Shown: piece by piece, positions 46,113 to 54,768 of the stretch | Layout of the letters: every line of letters begins with the position of its first letter | Position numbering within the stretch: the first letter of the stretch is position 1 | Assembly (NCBI GenBank): GCA_019746225.1 | Contig: JAIESE010000020.1 | Span: 16,935-80,934 of the forward strand | DNA from: Alphaproteobacteria bacterium | GTDB taxonomy: Bacteria > Pseudomonadota > Alphaproteobacteria > Paracaedibacterales > VGCI01 | DNA: 64,000 bases | Direction: 5' to 3' | The notes under the pieces: model-generated | Told to the model about the DNA's origin: nothing | The model's database searches: none | Seen by the model: the letters and a program-made list of their open reading frames with translations, nothing else | Position numbers and translations under genes: made by a program

Positions 46113-47182
46113 AAGAGCAAATTGAAAAAACACCCTATGAGTTTGATTTTCATCAAGCGATTCGGTTGTTGGAAAAAATGCGCCCGGAAGCTCACCCCTT
46201 GGGTGAAGGCTCCAATCCCTTAAAAGAGGCGGTGAGTATTGAATCGCGCGTGACGTTGTCTCCTTCGGGCGCAGACATTCAAAGTTTGACCCTTTCCGAA
46301 ACCGACAAACCACCTGTTCTCACCGTAAATTTCGTTGGCCTTGCGGGCATACAAGGACCCCTACCCACGCCCTATACGGAACTCCTGATGGAGCGCTTGC
46401 GTCATAAAGACACGAGCTTTAAAGATTTCCTCGATATGTTCAATCATCGCCTGGCAAGTTTTTGGCATCGCATGCGCAAAAAAATTGTCTTAGGGATTGC
46501 GCAAGTGCGCCCAGACAAAACGCCCGCCGGGAAAGTCTTCTTAGATTTGGTCGGAATCGAGTCGGAGCCGTTACGCAATCGATTGGCTGTTTCGGATCAA
46601 GCATTGCTCTCTTTTGCTCCCGCCTTTTGGAAGCGCCCGCGATCTATGGTTGGGTTGCAGCGCATGTTGCGGTCTTACTTTGGTTTGCCGATTGTCGTGT
46701 CGCAGTTTCAAGGGGGATGGCAAAGGCCCCCAGAAAAGGATTGGACGCGCATTGGGGTAAGGGAGCTGGCGCAGCATCAAGTGTTGGGGAAATCGGCCGT
46801 GCTCGGGCAGCGATCTTGGCAACAGACGACCGGCATCGCGCTTCATATCCCGCCACTGACCTATAAGCAATACATCAGCTTTCAACAAGAAACAGCTCTG
46901 GAATTTACAGCATTGCGGGACCTGACGTATTTCTATATTGGTTTGGGTCAAACGGTGGATGTCACGTTTGCGGTGCACCGGGAAGAAATTGCCCCGACTC
47001 TCCTCAACCGTCAATTCGGCCTGGGGCGAACAACGTGGATGACCCGAGGCGGCGGCAAAGGCTTTCCCAAAGACCCAGAGGTCCGCATGGTCATGCGGCG
47101 GGCAGAATATACCCCCTTGTCAATTCCAACTATTCCCGAGATGCGTGTCAAATTGTCGACGCGAGAAGAGCTAAAAATCTAA
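46076..47182 (+). CDS. tssG: Type VI secretion baseplate protein TssG
   Basis: TssG (VasB/ImpH) pairs with TssF in the T6SS baseplate. The protein of about 368 residues has the family motifs YEFDFHQAIRLLEKMRP near the N-terminus, GLAGIQGPLPTPYTELLMER, and FLDMFNHRLASFWHR. It starts inside tssF (ATG 46076; GTG 46067 is the alternative), so the two are translationally coupled and probably made in equal amounts. The rest of the T6SS must be elsewhere if functional. Confidence 0.93.
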   Translation: MATVARRTDSSLEEQIEKTPYEFDFHQAIRLLEKMRPEAHPLGEGSNPLKEAVSIESRVTLSPSGADIQSLTLSETDKPPVLTVNFVGLAGIQGPLPTPYTELLMERLRHKDTSFKDFLDMFNHRLASFWHRMRKKIVLGIAQVRPDKTPAGKVFLDLVGIESEPLRNRLAVSDQALLSFAPAFWKRPRSMVGLQRMLRSYFGLPIVVSQFQGGWQRPPEKDWTRIGVRELAQHQVLGKSAVLGQRSWQQTTGIALHIPPLTYKQYISFQQETALEFTALRDLTYFYIGLGQTVDVTFAVHREEIAPTLLNRQFGLGRTTWMTRGGGKGFPKDPEVRMVMRRAEYTPLSIPTIPEMRVKLSTREELKI

Positions 47183-47288
47183 CTCCACCTTCATTCAAAT
47201 CGTTCCGCAATTCTCTCACCGATGGAGAGGGATACGCTGACTAGCGCTCGCGTGTTTTTCTCTCTATAATCCCCAGAGGAGACCTCAA

Positions 47289-47693
47289 ATGATTGCACGC
47301 AATTTTACCTTAGATCCCCAACTGGACGCATCAACGATCCTGGTTCATGATCTGCCCCTGTGTCAGGTTCGTCTGAAAAATGATCGCCGCTTTCCCTGGC
47401 TTGTCTTGATTCCGCGACAAGAGAATCTTGTGGAAGTGTTTGATCTCAGTCATACGGACCAGCTACTGTTGTGGTCAGAAATTGGCACGATCGCAAAGCT
47501 CATGCATCAGAAATATGACGCAGATAAGATGAATATCGAAATTTTGGGAAATAAGGTCCGCCAACTCCATATCCACATCATTGCCCGCTATAAAGCCGAC
47601 GCTGCCTGGCCAAACTCCATCTTGAATTTTGGAACCGCTGAGCCGTATGGATCTGATGAGCTGCCCACTATTATTGCGGGGCTTGGGTTTTAG
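47289..47693 (+). CDS. HIT-family hydrolase
   Basis: The 134-residue protein has the histidine triad in QLHIHIIARY, with the nucleophilic His in the HxH pattern, and FPWLVLIPRQENLVEVFDL, the usual N-terminal core of the HIT family. HIT enzymes hydrolyse or transfer nucleotides from phosphoramidates and dinucleoside polyphosphates. Start ATG at 47289 has GAGGAGAC nearby. It follows tssG by about 100 bases. A long palindromic repeat follows. Confidence 0.88.
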   Translation: MIARNFTLDPQLDASTILVHDLPLCQVRLKNDRRFPWLVLIPRQENLVEVFDLSHTDQLLLWSEIGTIAKLMHQKYDADKMNIEILGNKVRQLHIHIIARYKADAAWPNSILNFGTAEPYGSDELPTIIAGLGF

Positions 47694-47758
47694 GGGTTGG
47701 ATTCAGCATTACTTCCTACAGGTATCATTACGATCCCCCATATATGCAAATAAATTCA

Positions 47759-47905
47759 GTCATTGCGAGCGAAGCACGGCAATCCATGTATTCAAAAATT
47801 CTTGGCGCCTCTCATAAGTTGAAAAATTAAATACATAGATTGCCGCGTCCCGCCTGTGCGGTGCACAGGCGCTCCTCGCAATGACATAACGTTTTGAACT
47901 ATTTC
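47759..47905. repeat. GTCATTGCGAG palindromic repeat, copy 2
   Basis: Left arm from 47759 (GTCATTGCGAGCGAAGCACG), right arm 47830-47885, with an inner hairpin GCCTGTGC/GCACAGGC in the right arm. After the right arm a shared tail (GTTTTGAACTATTTCA) also occurs after copy 3 at 49725, in the same orientation. Confidence 0.88.
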
Positions 47906-47924
47906 ACCACCCCCATTGAAATTC

Positions 47925-47952
47925 TTGACAATAGTACTATATGTGATACTAT
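47925..47952 (+). promoter_or_regulatory. Probable hicB promoter with palindromic spacer
   Basis: TTGACA (-35) at 47925-47930 and TACTAT at 47947-47952 (16-base spacer). Between them lies the perfect palindrome ATAGTACTAT (47931-47940), with TACTAT repeated 12 bases later. The repeats may be the binding site of the HicB ribbon-helix-helix domain; this is inference. Confidence 0.5.
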
Positions 47953-47958
47953 AGAGAT

Positions 47959-48342
47959 ATGAGTAAGGCAGACAAAAAGCTACTGGCGATGAATGACTAT
48001 CCATTTACGGTTCGTCATCTCTCAGAAGAAGAGGGTGGCGGTTATCTTGCCGAAGCCTTAGATCTTAACGGATGTATTGCTGATGGCGAGACTATTGAAG
48101 AAGCGATTCATAATTTACAAGATGCGATTACGTCTTGGATTGAGACAGCGCGCGATCTCGGCCGCCCCATCCCTCTCCCCTCTACCGATGAAGATTACAG
48201 TGGAAGATGGGTTGTTAGAACGCCAAAAAGTGTTCATCACAAACTCGTCGATATGGCAAAAAGAGAAGGTGTGAGCCTCAATACACTCACCGTTAGCCTG
48301 TTATCGGAAGGGTTGGGAAACAGATCCGCTCGACACGAATGA
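47959..48342 (+). CDS. hicB: HicB-family antitoxin, without HicA
   Basis: The 127-residue protein has an N-terminal HicB_like domain (PFTVRHLSEEEGGGYLAEAL, GCIADGETIEEAIHNLQDAI) and a C-terminal DNA-binding ribbon-helix-helix/Arc-like segment (RTPKSVHHKLVDMAKREGVS). HicB usually neutralises the mRNA interferase HicA encoded next to it. No HicA-like frame lies on either side: upstream is the palindromic repeat, downstream crcB. It lies close to a convincing promoter. The ribosome site is weak; ATG 47989 is an alternative start. Confidence 0.85.
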   Translation: MSKADKKLLAMNDYPFTVRHLSEEEGGGYLAEALDLNGCIADGETIEEAIHNLQDAITSWIETARDLGRPIPLPSTDEDYSGRWVVRTPKSVHHKLVDMAKREGVSLNTLTVSLLSEGLGNRSARHE

Positions 48343-48453
48343 CGGGGGTGAGGGGTAAATTATTTATGACTATTTCAACCTCTCTCAAATCCTGTTGACG
48401 CCTTCTCCAATTCCAGCAAAGCTTATATCAATAACCGAAGAGGAGAACCCACG

Positions 48454-48840
48454 ATGCTCACCACCTATATCGCGATTGGACTCGGCGGCGCGCTCGGCGC
48501 CCTATCCCGATTTGGGTTAGGCCGCCTCCTGCCCGCCACCGCCTTCACCCACTTCCCCCTCCAGATTTTTTTGGTGAATGCAATCGGGTGTCTGATGATG
48601 GGCGTCGTCTTGGAATCCATGGCGTTTTATGGCGCCCTTTCAGCCCCGATGCGCTCGTTCCTCACCACAGGATTCCTCGGGGGATTCACCACCTTCTCCG
48701 CCTTCGCCCTCGAGTTTGGTTTATTGGTCGACAAAGACCTCCCCGCCCACGCCATCTTTTACGCAGTGTCCAGCGTGATGGTCAGCCTCTTCTGCTTCTT
48801 CATTGGGATACGCGCGGTACGCCTTGTGGCGCTGGGGTGA
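48454..48840 (+). CDS. crcB: Fluoride channel CrcB/FluC
   Basis: CrcB exports fluoride through a dual-topology dimer in the inner membrane. The 128-residue protein has four helices, GGALGALSRFGLGRL at the start, FLVNAIGCLMMG and TTGFLGGFTTFSAF, which holds the conserved Phe-box region. An AGAGGAG site precedes the ATG. No fluoride riboswitch consensus was seen upstream. Its last 41 bases overlap the converging gene at 48800-49384. Confidence 0.93.
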   Translation: MLTTYIAIGLGGALGALSRFGLGRLLPATAFTHFPLQIFLVNAIGCLMMGVVLESMAFYGALSAPMRSFLTTGFLGGFTTFSAFALEFGLLVDKDLPAHAIFYAVSSVMVSLFCFFIGIRAVRLVALG

Positions 48841-49384
48841 GGGAGGGGGAATCGCTCGTTGATAAATTAGGAAACAACTTCCATTCGTATTGCCTCAATT
48901 CCTTTGCACTTTCTTCATAAGGACGATTTATGATTTTCTCCATATCTTTGAGAAGATCTATTGACTGACTTGAAGAAAGGCTTCTAGAAGGAATCTCAGG
49001 TTTTCCACCACCGACTGATTCTGTTACACTTGGCATGTTTCGAATGCTATGTAATTTTGAGTATTGTTTTTTAAAATCTTCATAAATAGGCTTAATTTCT
49101 TCCATGCAGTCATTGTGATTTTTATGACAATAAATGATCGTACCAATCAATGAATTAATACTTCGTTGAGCCGGGTCATAATATGTTTTTAAGGTTTCTC
49201 TTTCACTTTTTTGCAATGAAGGAATATCCCTTAAAATCTGATCTGAAAAAGTTTTACTTTCAGCTAGATATGCAACAAGATGCACTTCTTCGATAGGGAT
49301 AGATCTATGACCCAACCAATTAACTAATACAAAGACTATCAATAATCCCACTATTATAGAAATAGTATCTTTAAGTATCCCCAT
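48800..49384 (-). CDS. Membrane-anchored hypothetical protein
   Basis: The 194-residue protein is unrecognised. It starts MGILKDTISIIVGLLIVFVLVNWLG, a single membrane anchor. The rest is charged and helical with a Ser-rich linker (PSRSLSSSQS near residue 140). Start ATG 49384 follows the stop of the 61-residue gene by one base. The C-terminal frame overlaps crcB convergently by 41 bases. Together with the upstream gene it makes a two-gene operon of unknown role. Confidence 0.65.
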   Translation of the reverse strand: MGILKDTISIIVGLLIVFVLVNWLGHRSIPIEEVHLVAYLAESKTFSDQILRDIPSLQKSERETLKTYYDPAQRSINSLIGTIIYCHKNHNDCMEEIKPIYEDFKKQYSKLHSIRNMPSVTESVGGGKPEIPSRSLSSSQSIDLLKDMEKIINRPYEESAKELRQYEWKLFPNLSTSDSPSLTPAPQGVPRVSQ

Positions 49385-49385
49385 T

Positions 49386-49571
49386 CTAAGTGCCCAAGTT
49401 CTCCCATTGAACAATCGATTCAGCTAAAGCCTTATATATTCTATCTCGATCATTGTCATTAAGACCTAATTCCCTTGCTACAGCTCTAGCTGTATCAGCA
49501 AATCGGAAGAAATCTTTTTGATTTGTTACTGCGTTTCGTAAAGCAATTTCAATTTCTAAACCACCGTCCAT
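49386..49571 (-). CDS. Small hypothetical protein, 61 residues, first gene of a pair
   Basis: The protein starts MDGGLEIEIALRNAVTNQKD and is helical and acidic, with LGLNDNDRDRIYKALAESIV in its second half. It has no membrane segment. GGAGAGG lies upstream of the ATG at 49571. Its TAG is one base before the ATG of the membrane-anchored gene, so the two are likely coupled. The size and order are compatible with a small partner of the anchored protein, but no family is recognised. Confidence 0.6.
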   Translation of the reverse strand: MDGGLEIEIALRNAVTNQKDFFRFADTARAVARELGLNDNDRDRIYKALAESIVQWENLGT

Positions 49572-49724
49572 TCTTCATCCTCTCCTTCGGCTTATTATGT
49601 TTTCATGATTACACTCAAGTTATTAACATTATATTAACCAATGAAGATCTTCCCCAGGATTTCGATTTTATCACCAAGATGGGGTACTAAAAAAAGCCAC
49701 ACATTCGGAATTAGAAAAAAATCC

Positions 49725-49872
49725 GTCATTGCGAGCGAAGCGCGGCAATCCATGTATTCAAAATCTCCAACAGCGTCTCATAGATGGAATGAGTCAAATA
49801 CATAGATTGCCGCGTCCCGCCTGCACGTTGCGCAGGCGCTCCTCGCAATGACATAAGGTTTTGAACTATTTC
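49725..49872. repeat. GTCATTGCGAG palindromic repeat, copy 3
   Basis: The element at 49725-49852 with shared tail to 49872 matches copy 2 at 47759-47905 in layout, orientation and most bases, including the inner GC-rich hairpin (here GCCTGCAC/TTGCGCAGGC). The two copies bracket hicB, crcB and the two-gene operon. Apart from this repeat, the 440-base gap between 49572 and 50012 shows no gene. Confidence 0.88.
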
Positions 49873-50012
49873 AACCCTTCTCCGCGATCCTTCGACTTCG
49901 GAATGGGATCATTGATCCCATTCCCACGCTCAAGGACGAACGGATAGAGGGGGAATACTGACACAACTAATTGAAATTATTGAATTATCCCGCCAACCCC
50001 CGAGCTCGCCCC

Positions 50013-51620
50013 TTAACTTGGCAAGATATCGAACGACGCGTGGATCAGGGTTTTTGTGTAAATTTGTTTGGGCTTCGTGAAGAGCTTTTCAGTCTCCCCT
50101 TCTTCCACGATGCGGCCCTCTTGCATGACGATGATGCGATGGCTCATGGCCCGCACCACTTTCAAATCATGGCTGATGAAGAGGTAGGCGAGGTGATACC
50201 GCTTTTGAAGATCGCGAAGAAGTTCAATCACTTCCGCTTGAATGGACCGATCGAGCGCGGATGTTGGCTCATCAAGAATCAACAACTTTGGTTTGAGAAT
50301 AAGGGCCCGGGCAATGGCGATGCGCTGTCTCTGGCCCCCTGAAAACTCATGGGGGTAACGGTGACGGGCTTCCGGCGACAATCCAACTTCCTGCAAGATG
50401 GTCTGCACTTGTTTATCCACGGCCTTCCGGTCGAGATTCTTTTGATGAATTTCCAAACCTTCCGCCACGATTTGACCAACGGAAAGTCGGGGATTCAAAG
50501 AGCTAAAGGGGTCTTGAAAAATGATCTGCATTTGGGGGCGCATCGGGCGAATCGCCCTTCGGGACAGTCCTTGAAGATGGACGCCGCAAAAATCGATGTC
50601 ACCCTTGCATTCAACAAGGCGCAAGACCGCATAAGCAAGGGTACTTTTGCCGGAGCCACTCTCGCCCACAATCCCCACGGTCTCTCCTGAGACGACCGAA
50701 AACGATATACCATCGACCGCCTTTACATCAGCCGACCCGCGCGTAATCCATGACTTTTTTTGGCCCTTAAAAGTGACTTCAATATCCGTCGTCGTTAAAA
50801 TTGGCGATCGTGATTTCGGAACAGGGGTGGGATGGCCTTTGGGTTCACAGGCAAGAAGATGTTTGGTGTAGGGGTGCTTCGGCTTCTTCAATACCGTTGC
50901 GGTGAGCCCTTGCTCAACCACTTCGCCTTCCCGCATGACCGCAACCGTCTTCGCCATTTTGGCCACCATGCCCAAGTCATGGCTGATCAACAACAACCCC
51001 ATCTTGAACTGCTCTTGTAAGCGTCGGATTAAATCAAGGATACCCGCTTGAATGGTGACATCTAAAGCGGTCGTAGGCTCGTCCGCAATGAGGAGCTTTG
51101 GCTCGCACGCCAAGGCCATGGCGATCATTACCCGCTGACGTTGCCCCCCGGATAATTGATGAGGATAGGCTTGGAGTCGGTTCACCCCATCGGCAAATCC
51201 AACCAGATGAAGCAGCTCCACAACGCGATCCTTGGCTTGGATTTTCGTCATGCCTTTATGAATCAGGAGTGGTTCTGCAATCTGCTTTTCGAGAGAGTGT
51301 AAAGGGTTCAAAGCTGTCATCGGTTCTTGGAAAATCATCCCGATGTCATGACCACGAATTTTTCGTAAATCCGCCTCGGGCGCATTCAACAACTCCTGTC
51401 CTTCAAACAGAATCGATCCGGTCGGATGAGAGGCCATGGGATAAGGGAGAAGACCCAGAATCGATAACGCACTCACCGATTTACCCGACCCACTTTCCCC
51501 CACCAACGCCAAAGTTTCCCCTTGCTTCAGGGAAAAAGAGATGTTCTTGACGGCTTCCGTCGGGGGCTGGTTGCGACTGTGAAAATGAACAGAGAGGTTT
51601 TCAACTTTTAATAATGTCAT
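50013..51620 (-). CDS. yejF: Peptide ABC transporter, fused double ATP-binding protein (YejF-like)
   Basis: The 535-residue protein contains two ABC ATPase domains: Walker A GESGSGKSVSALS and signature LSGGQRQRVMIAMAL in the first, GESGSGKSTLAYAVLR and FSGGQRQRIAIARAL in the second, with Walker B LLIADEPTTALD and LLILDEPTSALD. Such doubles power oligopeptide/microcin C-type importers. Its start overlaps yejE by 4 bases (ATGA). Operon yejB-yejE-yejF is complete except for the binding protein YejA. Confidence 0.93.
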   Translation of the reverse strand: MTLLKVENLSVHFHSRNQPPTEAVKNISFSLKQGETLALVGESGSGKSVSALSILGLLPYPMASHPTGSILFEGQELLNAPEADLRKIRGHDIGMIFQEPMTALNPLHSLEKQIAEPLLIHKGMTKIQAKDRVVELLHLVGFADGVNRLQAYPHQLSGGQRQRVMIAMALACEPKLLIADEPTTALDVTIQAGILDLIRRLQEQFKMGLLLISHDLGMVAKMAKTVAVMREGEVVEQGLTATVLKKPKHPYTKHLLACEPKGHPTPVPKSRSPILTTTDIEVTFKGQKKSWITRGSADVKAVDGISFSVVSGETVGIVGESGSGKSTLAYAVLRLVECKGDIDFCGVHLQGLSRRAIRPMRPQMQIIFQDPFSSLNPRLSVGQIVAEGLEIHQKNLDRKAVDKQVQTILQEVGLSPEARHRYPHEFSGGQRQRIAIARALILKPKLLILDEPTSALDRSIQAEVIELLRDLQKRYHLAYLFISHDLKVVRAMSHRIIVMQEGRIVEEGETEKLFTKPKQIYTKTLIHASFDILPS

Positions 51621-52645
51621 CGGGCCATGACCTTACGGGGATCAAACGCATCGCGGACCGCCTCCCCAATAAAGATGAGGAGGCTCAAGAGAATTGCGAG
51701 GGAGAAGAAGGCCGTGAGCCCGAGCCACGGCGATTGAACATGGTTCTTCCCTTGGGTTAGTAACTCTCCCAAGGAGGCGGAGCCCGGTGGCAATCCAAAG
51801 CCGAGGAAATCTAACGTGGTCAGGGTCGTAATGGATGTGTTCAAGATAAACGGCAGATACGTCAACGTCGCCACCATGGCATTGGGTAAAATGTGACGCC
51901 CCATAATGCGCCAAGTGGGCACGCCCAAAGCTTCCGCTGCGCGGACATAATCTAAGGACCGGGTGCGGAAGAATTCAGCACGAACAACCGGCACCAGACC
52001 CATCCAGCTGAAGATCAGCATGATTCCCAACAACATCCAAAAATTAGGTTCAATCATACTGGACAAGATAATGAGCAGGAACAAGATGGGCAGCCCGCTC
52101 CAAATCTCAATAATGCGCTGACCAATAAGGTCAACCCGTCCGCCAAAGTACCCCTGAATCGCACCCGTCATGACCCCGATGATTGAGGAGAATAAGGTGA
52201 GAATCAACCCAAAGAAAATGGACACACGCAAACCATAAATAAGCCGGGCAAGCACGTCGCGCCCCTGATCATCCGTGCCCAACCAGTTGTCGAGAGAAGG
52301 TGGCGAAGGGGCGGGAACCTTTAAATTAAAGTTCACGGTGCTGATGTGAAAGGGGATCGGCGGGAAAATCATCCACCCTTTTTTCTCGATGAGTTTTTGC
52401 ACATAACTATCGCGATAATTGGTGGCGGTTTGAAATTTTCCACCCCATTGTGTTTCCGGATAGGTCTGAAAAATGGGTACGTACCACTTTCCTTCATAGG
52501 AAACGACGATGGGCTTATCGTTGGCGATAAATTCAGAGAACATAATGATAAAAAATAAAACCCCAAAAATCCTCAACGACCAATAGCCCCGTCGGTTGGC
52601 TTTAAATTGGGCAATGCGCCTTTGCGTGAGGGGTGAAAAGGTCAT
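51617..52645 (-). CDS. yejE: Peptide ABC transporter permease (YejE-like)
   Basis: The 342-residue permease has the YejE-specific N-terminal part (RRIAQFKANRRGYWSLRIFG; a periplasmic domain with QTYPETQWGGKF) and the binding-protein-dependent permease core with DNWLGTDDQGRDVLARLIYG and the EAA loop (AAEALGVPTWRIMGRHILPN). It overlaps its neighbours by 4 bases on each side. It forms the import pore with YejB. Confidence 0.93.
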   Translation of the reverse strand: MTFSPLTQRRIAQFKANRRGYWSLRIFGVLFFIIMFSEFIANDKPIVVSYEGKWYVPIFQTYPETQWGGKFQTATNYRDSYVQKLIEKKGWMIFPPIPFHISTVNFNLKVPAPSPPSLDNWLGTDDQGRDVLARLIYGLRVSIFFGLILTLFSSIIGVMTGAIQGYFGGRVDLIGQRIIEIWSGLPILFLLIILSSMIEPNFWMLLGIMLIFSWMGLVPVVRAEFFRTRSLDYVRAAEALGVPTWRIMGRHILPNAMVATLTYLPFILNTSITTLTTLDFLGFGLPPGSASLGELLTQGKNHVQSPWLGLTAFFSLAILLSLLIFIGEAVRDAFDPRKVMAR

Positions 52646-53742
52646 GCTCGACTCGCTGTCAAATCAATACGCCGGTCAACCAGCATGTAGGCTAAATCAC
52701 CGATGAGATGGAAAAACATCCCCACCAGGGTATACATATATAAAGTTCCAAACATTACGGGATAATCGCGATTCATGGCAGACTCAAAGCCCAGCAATCC
52801 CATTCCATCGAGGGAGAATAAAACCTCAATCACAAGATTTGAGGTAAACAAGATCCCCACGAATGCGGTGGGAAATCCTGCAATCACCACCAACATGGCA
52901 TTGCGGAATATATGTCCATAAAGAACGCGCCGTTCACTTAACCCCTTCGCTCGGGCCGTGATCACGTATTGTTTGTTAATCTCTTCGAGGAAGGAATTCT
53001 TAGTCAACAACGTCAACTTCGCAAATCCACTAATGACCATGGCCAACACGGGCAAAGTTAAATGCCACAAGTAATCTGTTGCTTTTCCAAAGGCGGTCAA
53101 CTCTTCCCAATTGTCCGACATAAGTCCACGCAAAGGGAAAACACTCCAGAAGCTTCCTCCGGCAAAGAGTAGGATGAGAAAGAGCGCGAACAAGAAAGAA
53201 GGAACCGCATACCCAACCACGATGACAGCACTTGTCCATACATCAAAGGTGGACCCATCCCGAACGGCTTTTAAGACACCCAATGGAATGGAGATCAGGT
53301 AGACAAGAAGCGTGGTCCACAACCCCAAAGAAAGAGAGACAGGAAATTTTTCCCCGAGTAGAGATATAACGCTCTGATCGCGAAAATAGCTGCGTCCAAA
53401 GTCAAAGGTCAGATAATTTTTAATCATGTGGATGAAGCGCAAATGGGCCGGTTTATCAAAGCCAAATTGGACTTCGAGCTCCTTAATAAAAGCCGGGTCA
53501 ATTCCTTGAGCGCCGCGATAGCTACTCTCGTACCCCCCGGTACCAGCCATGGGCATATGCCCCTCCGCTTGGCCACCGCCGCCAAGGCGCATATCCACAT
53601 CTGATGATTGTCCGCGAATTTTAGCCAACACTTGCTCAACCGGGCCACCAGGGGCCGCTTGAACAATGATGAAGTTAATCAGCATGATCCCAAACAACGT
53701 GGGAATGATGAGCAACAAACGGTGAAAAATATACTTTAGCAT
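52642..53742 (-). CDS. yejB: Peptide ABC transporter permease (YejB-like)
   Basis: The 366-residue permease starts MLKYIFHRLLLIIPTLFGIM, has the typical YejB insertion (EQVLAKIRGQ, a Gly-rich loop and GIDPAFIKELEVQFGFDKP) and the EAA loop TARAKGLSERRVLYGHIFRN. It is the first gene of the minus-strand yejBEF operon. The space upstream holds no yejA; the next gene is an unrelated beta-barrel-like protein. Confidence 0.93.
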   Translation of the reverse strand: MLKYIFHRLLLIIPTLFGIMLINFIIVQAAPGGPVEQVLAKIRGQSSDVDMRLGGGGQAEGHMPMAGTGGYESSYRGAQGIDPAFIKELEVQFGFDKPAHLRFIHMIKNYLTFDFGRSYFRDQSVISLLGEKFPVSLSLGLWTTLLVYLISIPLGVLKAVRDGSTFDVWTSAVIVVGYAVPSFLFALFLILLFAGGSFWSVFPLRGLMSDNWEELTAFGKATDYLWHLTLPVLAMVISGFAKLTLLTKNSFLEEINKQYVITARAKGLSERRVLYGHIFRNAMLVVIAGFPTAFVGILFTSNLVIEVLFSLDGMGLLGFESAMNRDYPVMFGTLYMYTLVGMFFHLIGDLAYMLVDRRIDLTASRA

Positions 53743-53843
53743 TACCTACTATTAAATACCAATTTCCCCATCAATTGAACACAGAAAACACAAAATTTCT
53801 CAAACGTATCTGAAAAATAAAGAAGGGATACTATCTAAAGCCC

Positions 53844-54653
53844 CTAAAACTTATACCGGATGCCAAGGGAGACCATGGGGACATTGCGCCACATTTTATG
53901 ACTATTGATCAAATAGGCCGTATGCTCTTTGACCGTGTTGACCACCGTTTCGATGTTTCGTCCGGTGCCTGTGAGACTAACCCGTGGACGCACTTTTCCT
54001 TGGAACCAAAACCCTGCGTCTGCGCTTAAGCTGATCCCCGTACACCCGAGAGAGCCGGTGTCATATCCAATCCCAAGATACGGCACGATCGCCCAGCGAT
54101 ATTTATAGTTCGCTGTGATGGTTCCATACACACTTGCCGGTTGCCCCAGGAGCGTGCCCGTAACCGTATGGGTCATTTGCATCCGATCGCCGTTATAAGC
54201 AATACCACCACTGAACCGAAAGCCATTCTTCCAAGGATTCCAGTCGGCCATTAGTCCAAGTTTTTGAGGTTTAAATCGGATCCTGTCATAGGTTTGACCA
54301 TCCAGATAATAAGCTCTATAGGAGCGCACCAACCCTGCAGCAATCATCCGTAATTTAAATGTGTTGTTGAAATGATAGCCAAGTTCGAGAACGAGACTTG
54401 GAACATAAGCACCCCGAAAACCAATAAACCAACCCGCTTGGGATGCTGTTGGTGGTGCTTCAGCTTTTTCAGATCCTTTGGCATCCGAAGATGAGGACTT
54501 CCCAGCAGGTACCTCAGTAGGAGCCTTTTCAGGAGCTTTTGCTGAGGACTTTGTAGACGCCGGGGCTTTCTTTTCTTCTGCAAGAACCCAAGACGAAGAT
54601 GCCACCAGGAGCATTAAGACCAATCCTGTAGTTTTGTTGAATAAAGTAGCCAA
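53844..54653 (-). CDS. Outer-membrane barrel-like protein with Lys/Ala/Pro linker
   Basis: The protein of 269 residues is proposed to start at TTG 54653, which has GTGGAG 7 bases upstream and yields a clear signal peptide (MATLFNKTTGLVLMLLVASS, cleaved after VLA). Residues about 30-70 are a low-complexity Lys/Ala/Pro/Ser linker, which may span peptidoglycan. The rest has alternating beta-strands and ends in GIRYKF with a C-terminal Phe, as outer-membrane barrels do. The family is not recognised. It is not part of the yej operon, whose first gene starts about 100 bases downstream. Confidence 0.7.
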   Translation of the reverse strand: MATLFNKTTGLVLMLLVASSSWVLAEEKKAPASTKSSAKAPEKAPTEVPAGKSSSSDAKGSEKAEAPPTASQAGWFIGFRGAYVPSLVLELGYHFNNTFKLRMIAAGLVRSYRAYYLDGQTYDRIRFKPQKLGLMADWNPWKNGFRFSGGIAYNGDRMQMTHTVTGTLLGQPASVYGTITANYKYRWAIVPYLGIGYDTGSLGCTGISLSADAGFWFQGKVRPRVSLTGTGRNIETVVNTVKEHTAYLINSHKMWRNVPMVSLGIRYKF

Positions 54654-54768
54654 GATTAGTCTCCACAATTTATGTAAAATCCTTTTTATTCTTAGGCAAT
54701 TATCCCAAAAATGACAAGGGGAAAGTGAATTAGGTTCCCCCATTACTTCACTTTCCCCCACACATACT

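Noticed and set aside
48343-48453. Possible fluoride riboswitch before crcB
   Set aside because: No crcB-motif consensus or pseudoknot-like pairing was recognised; a covariance-model search would settle it.
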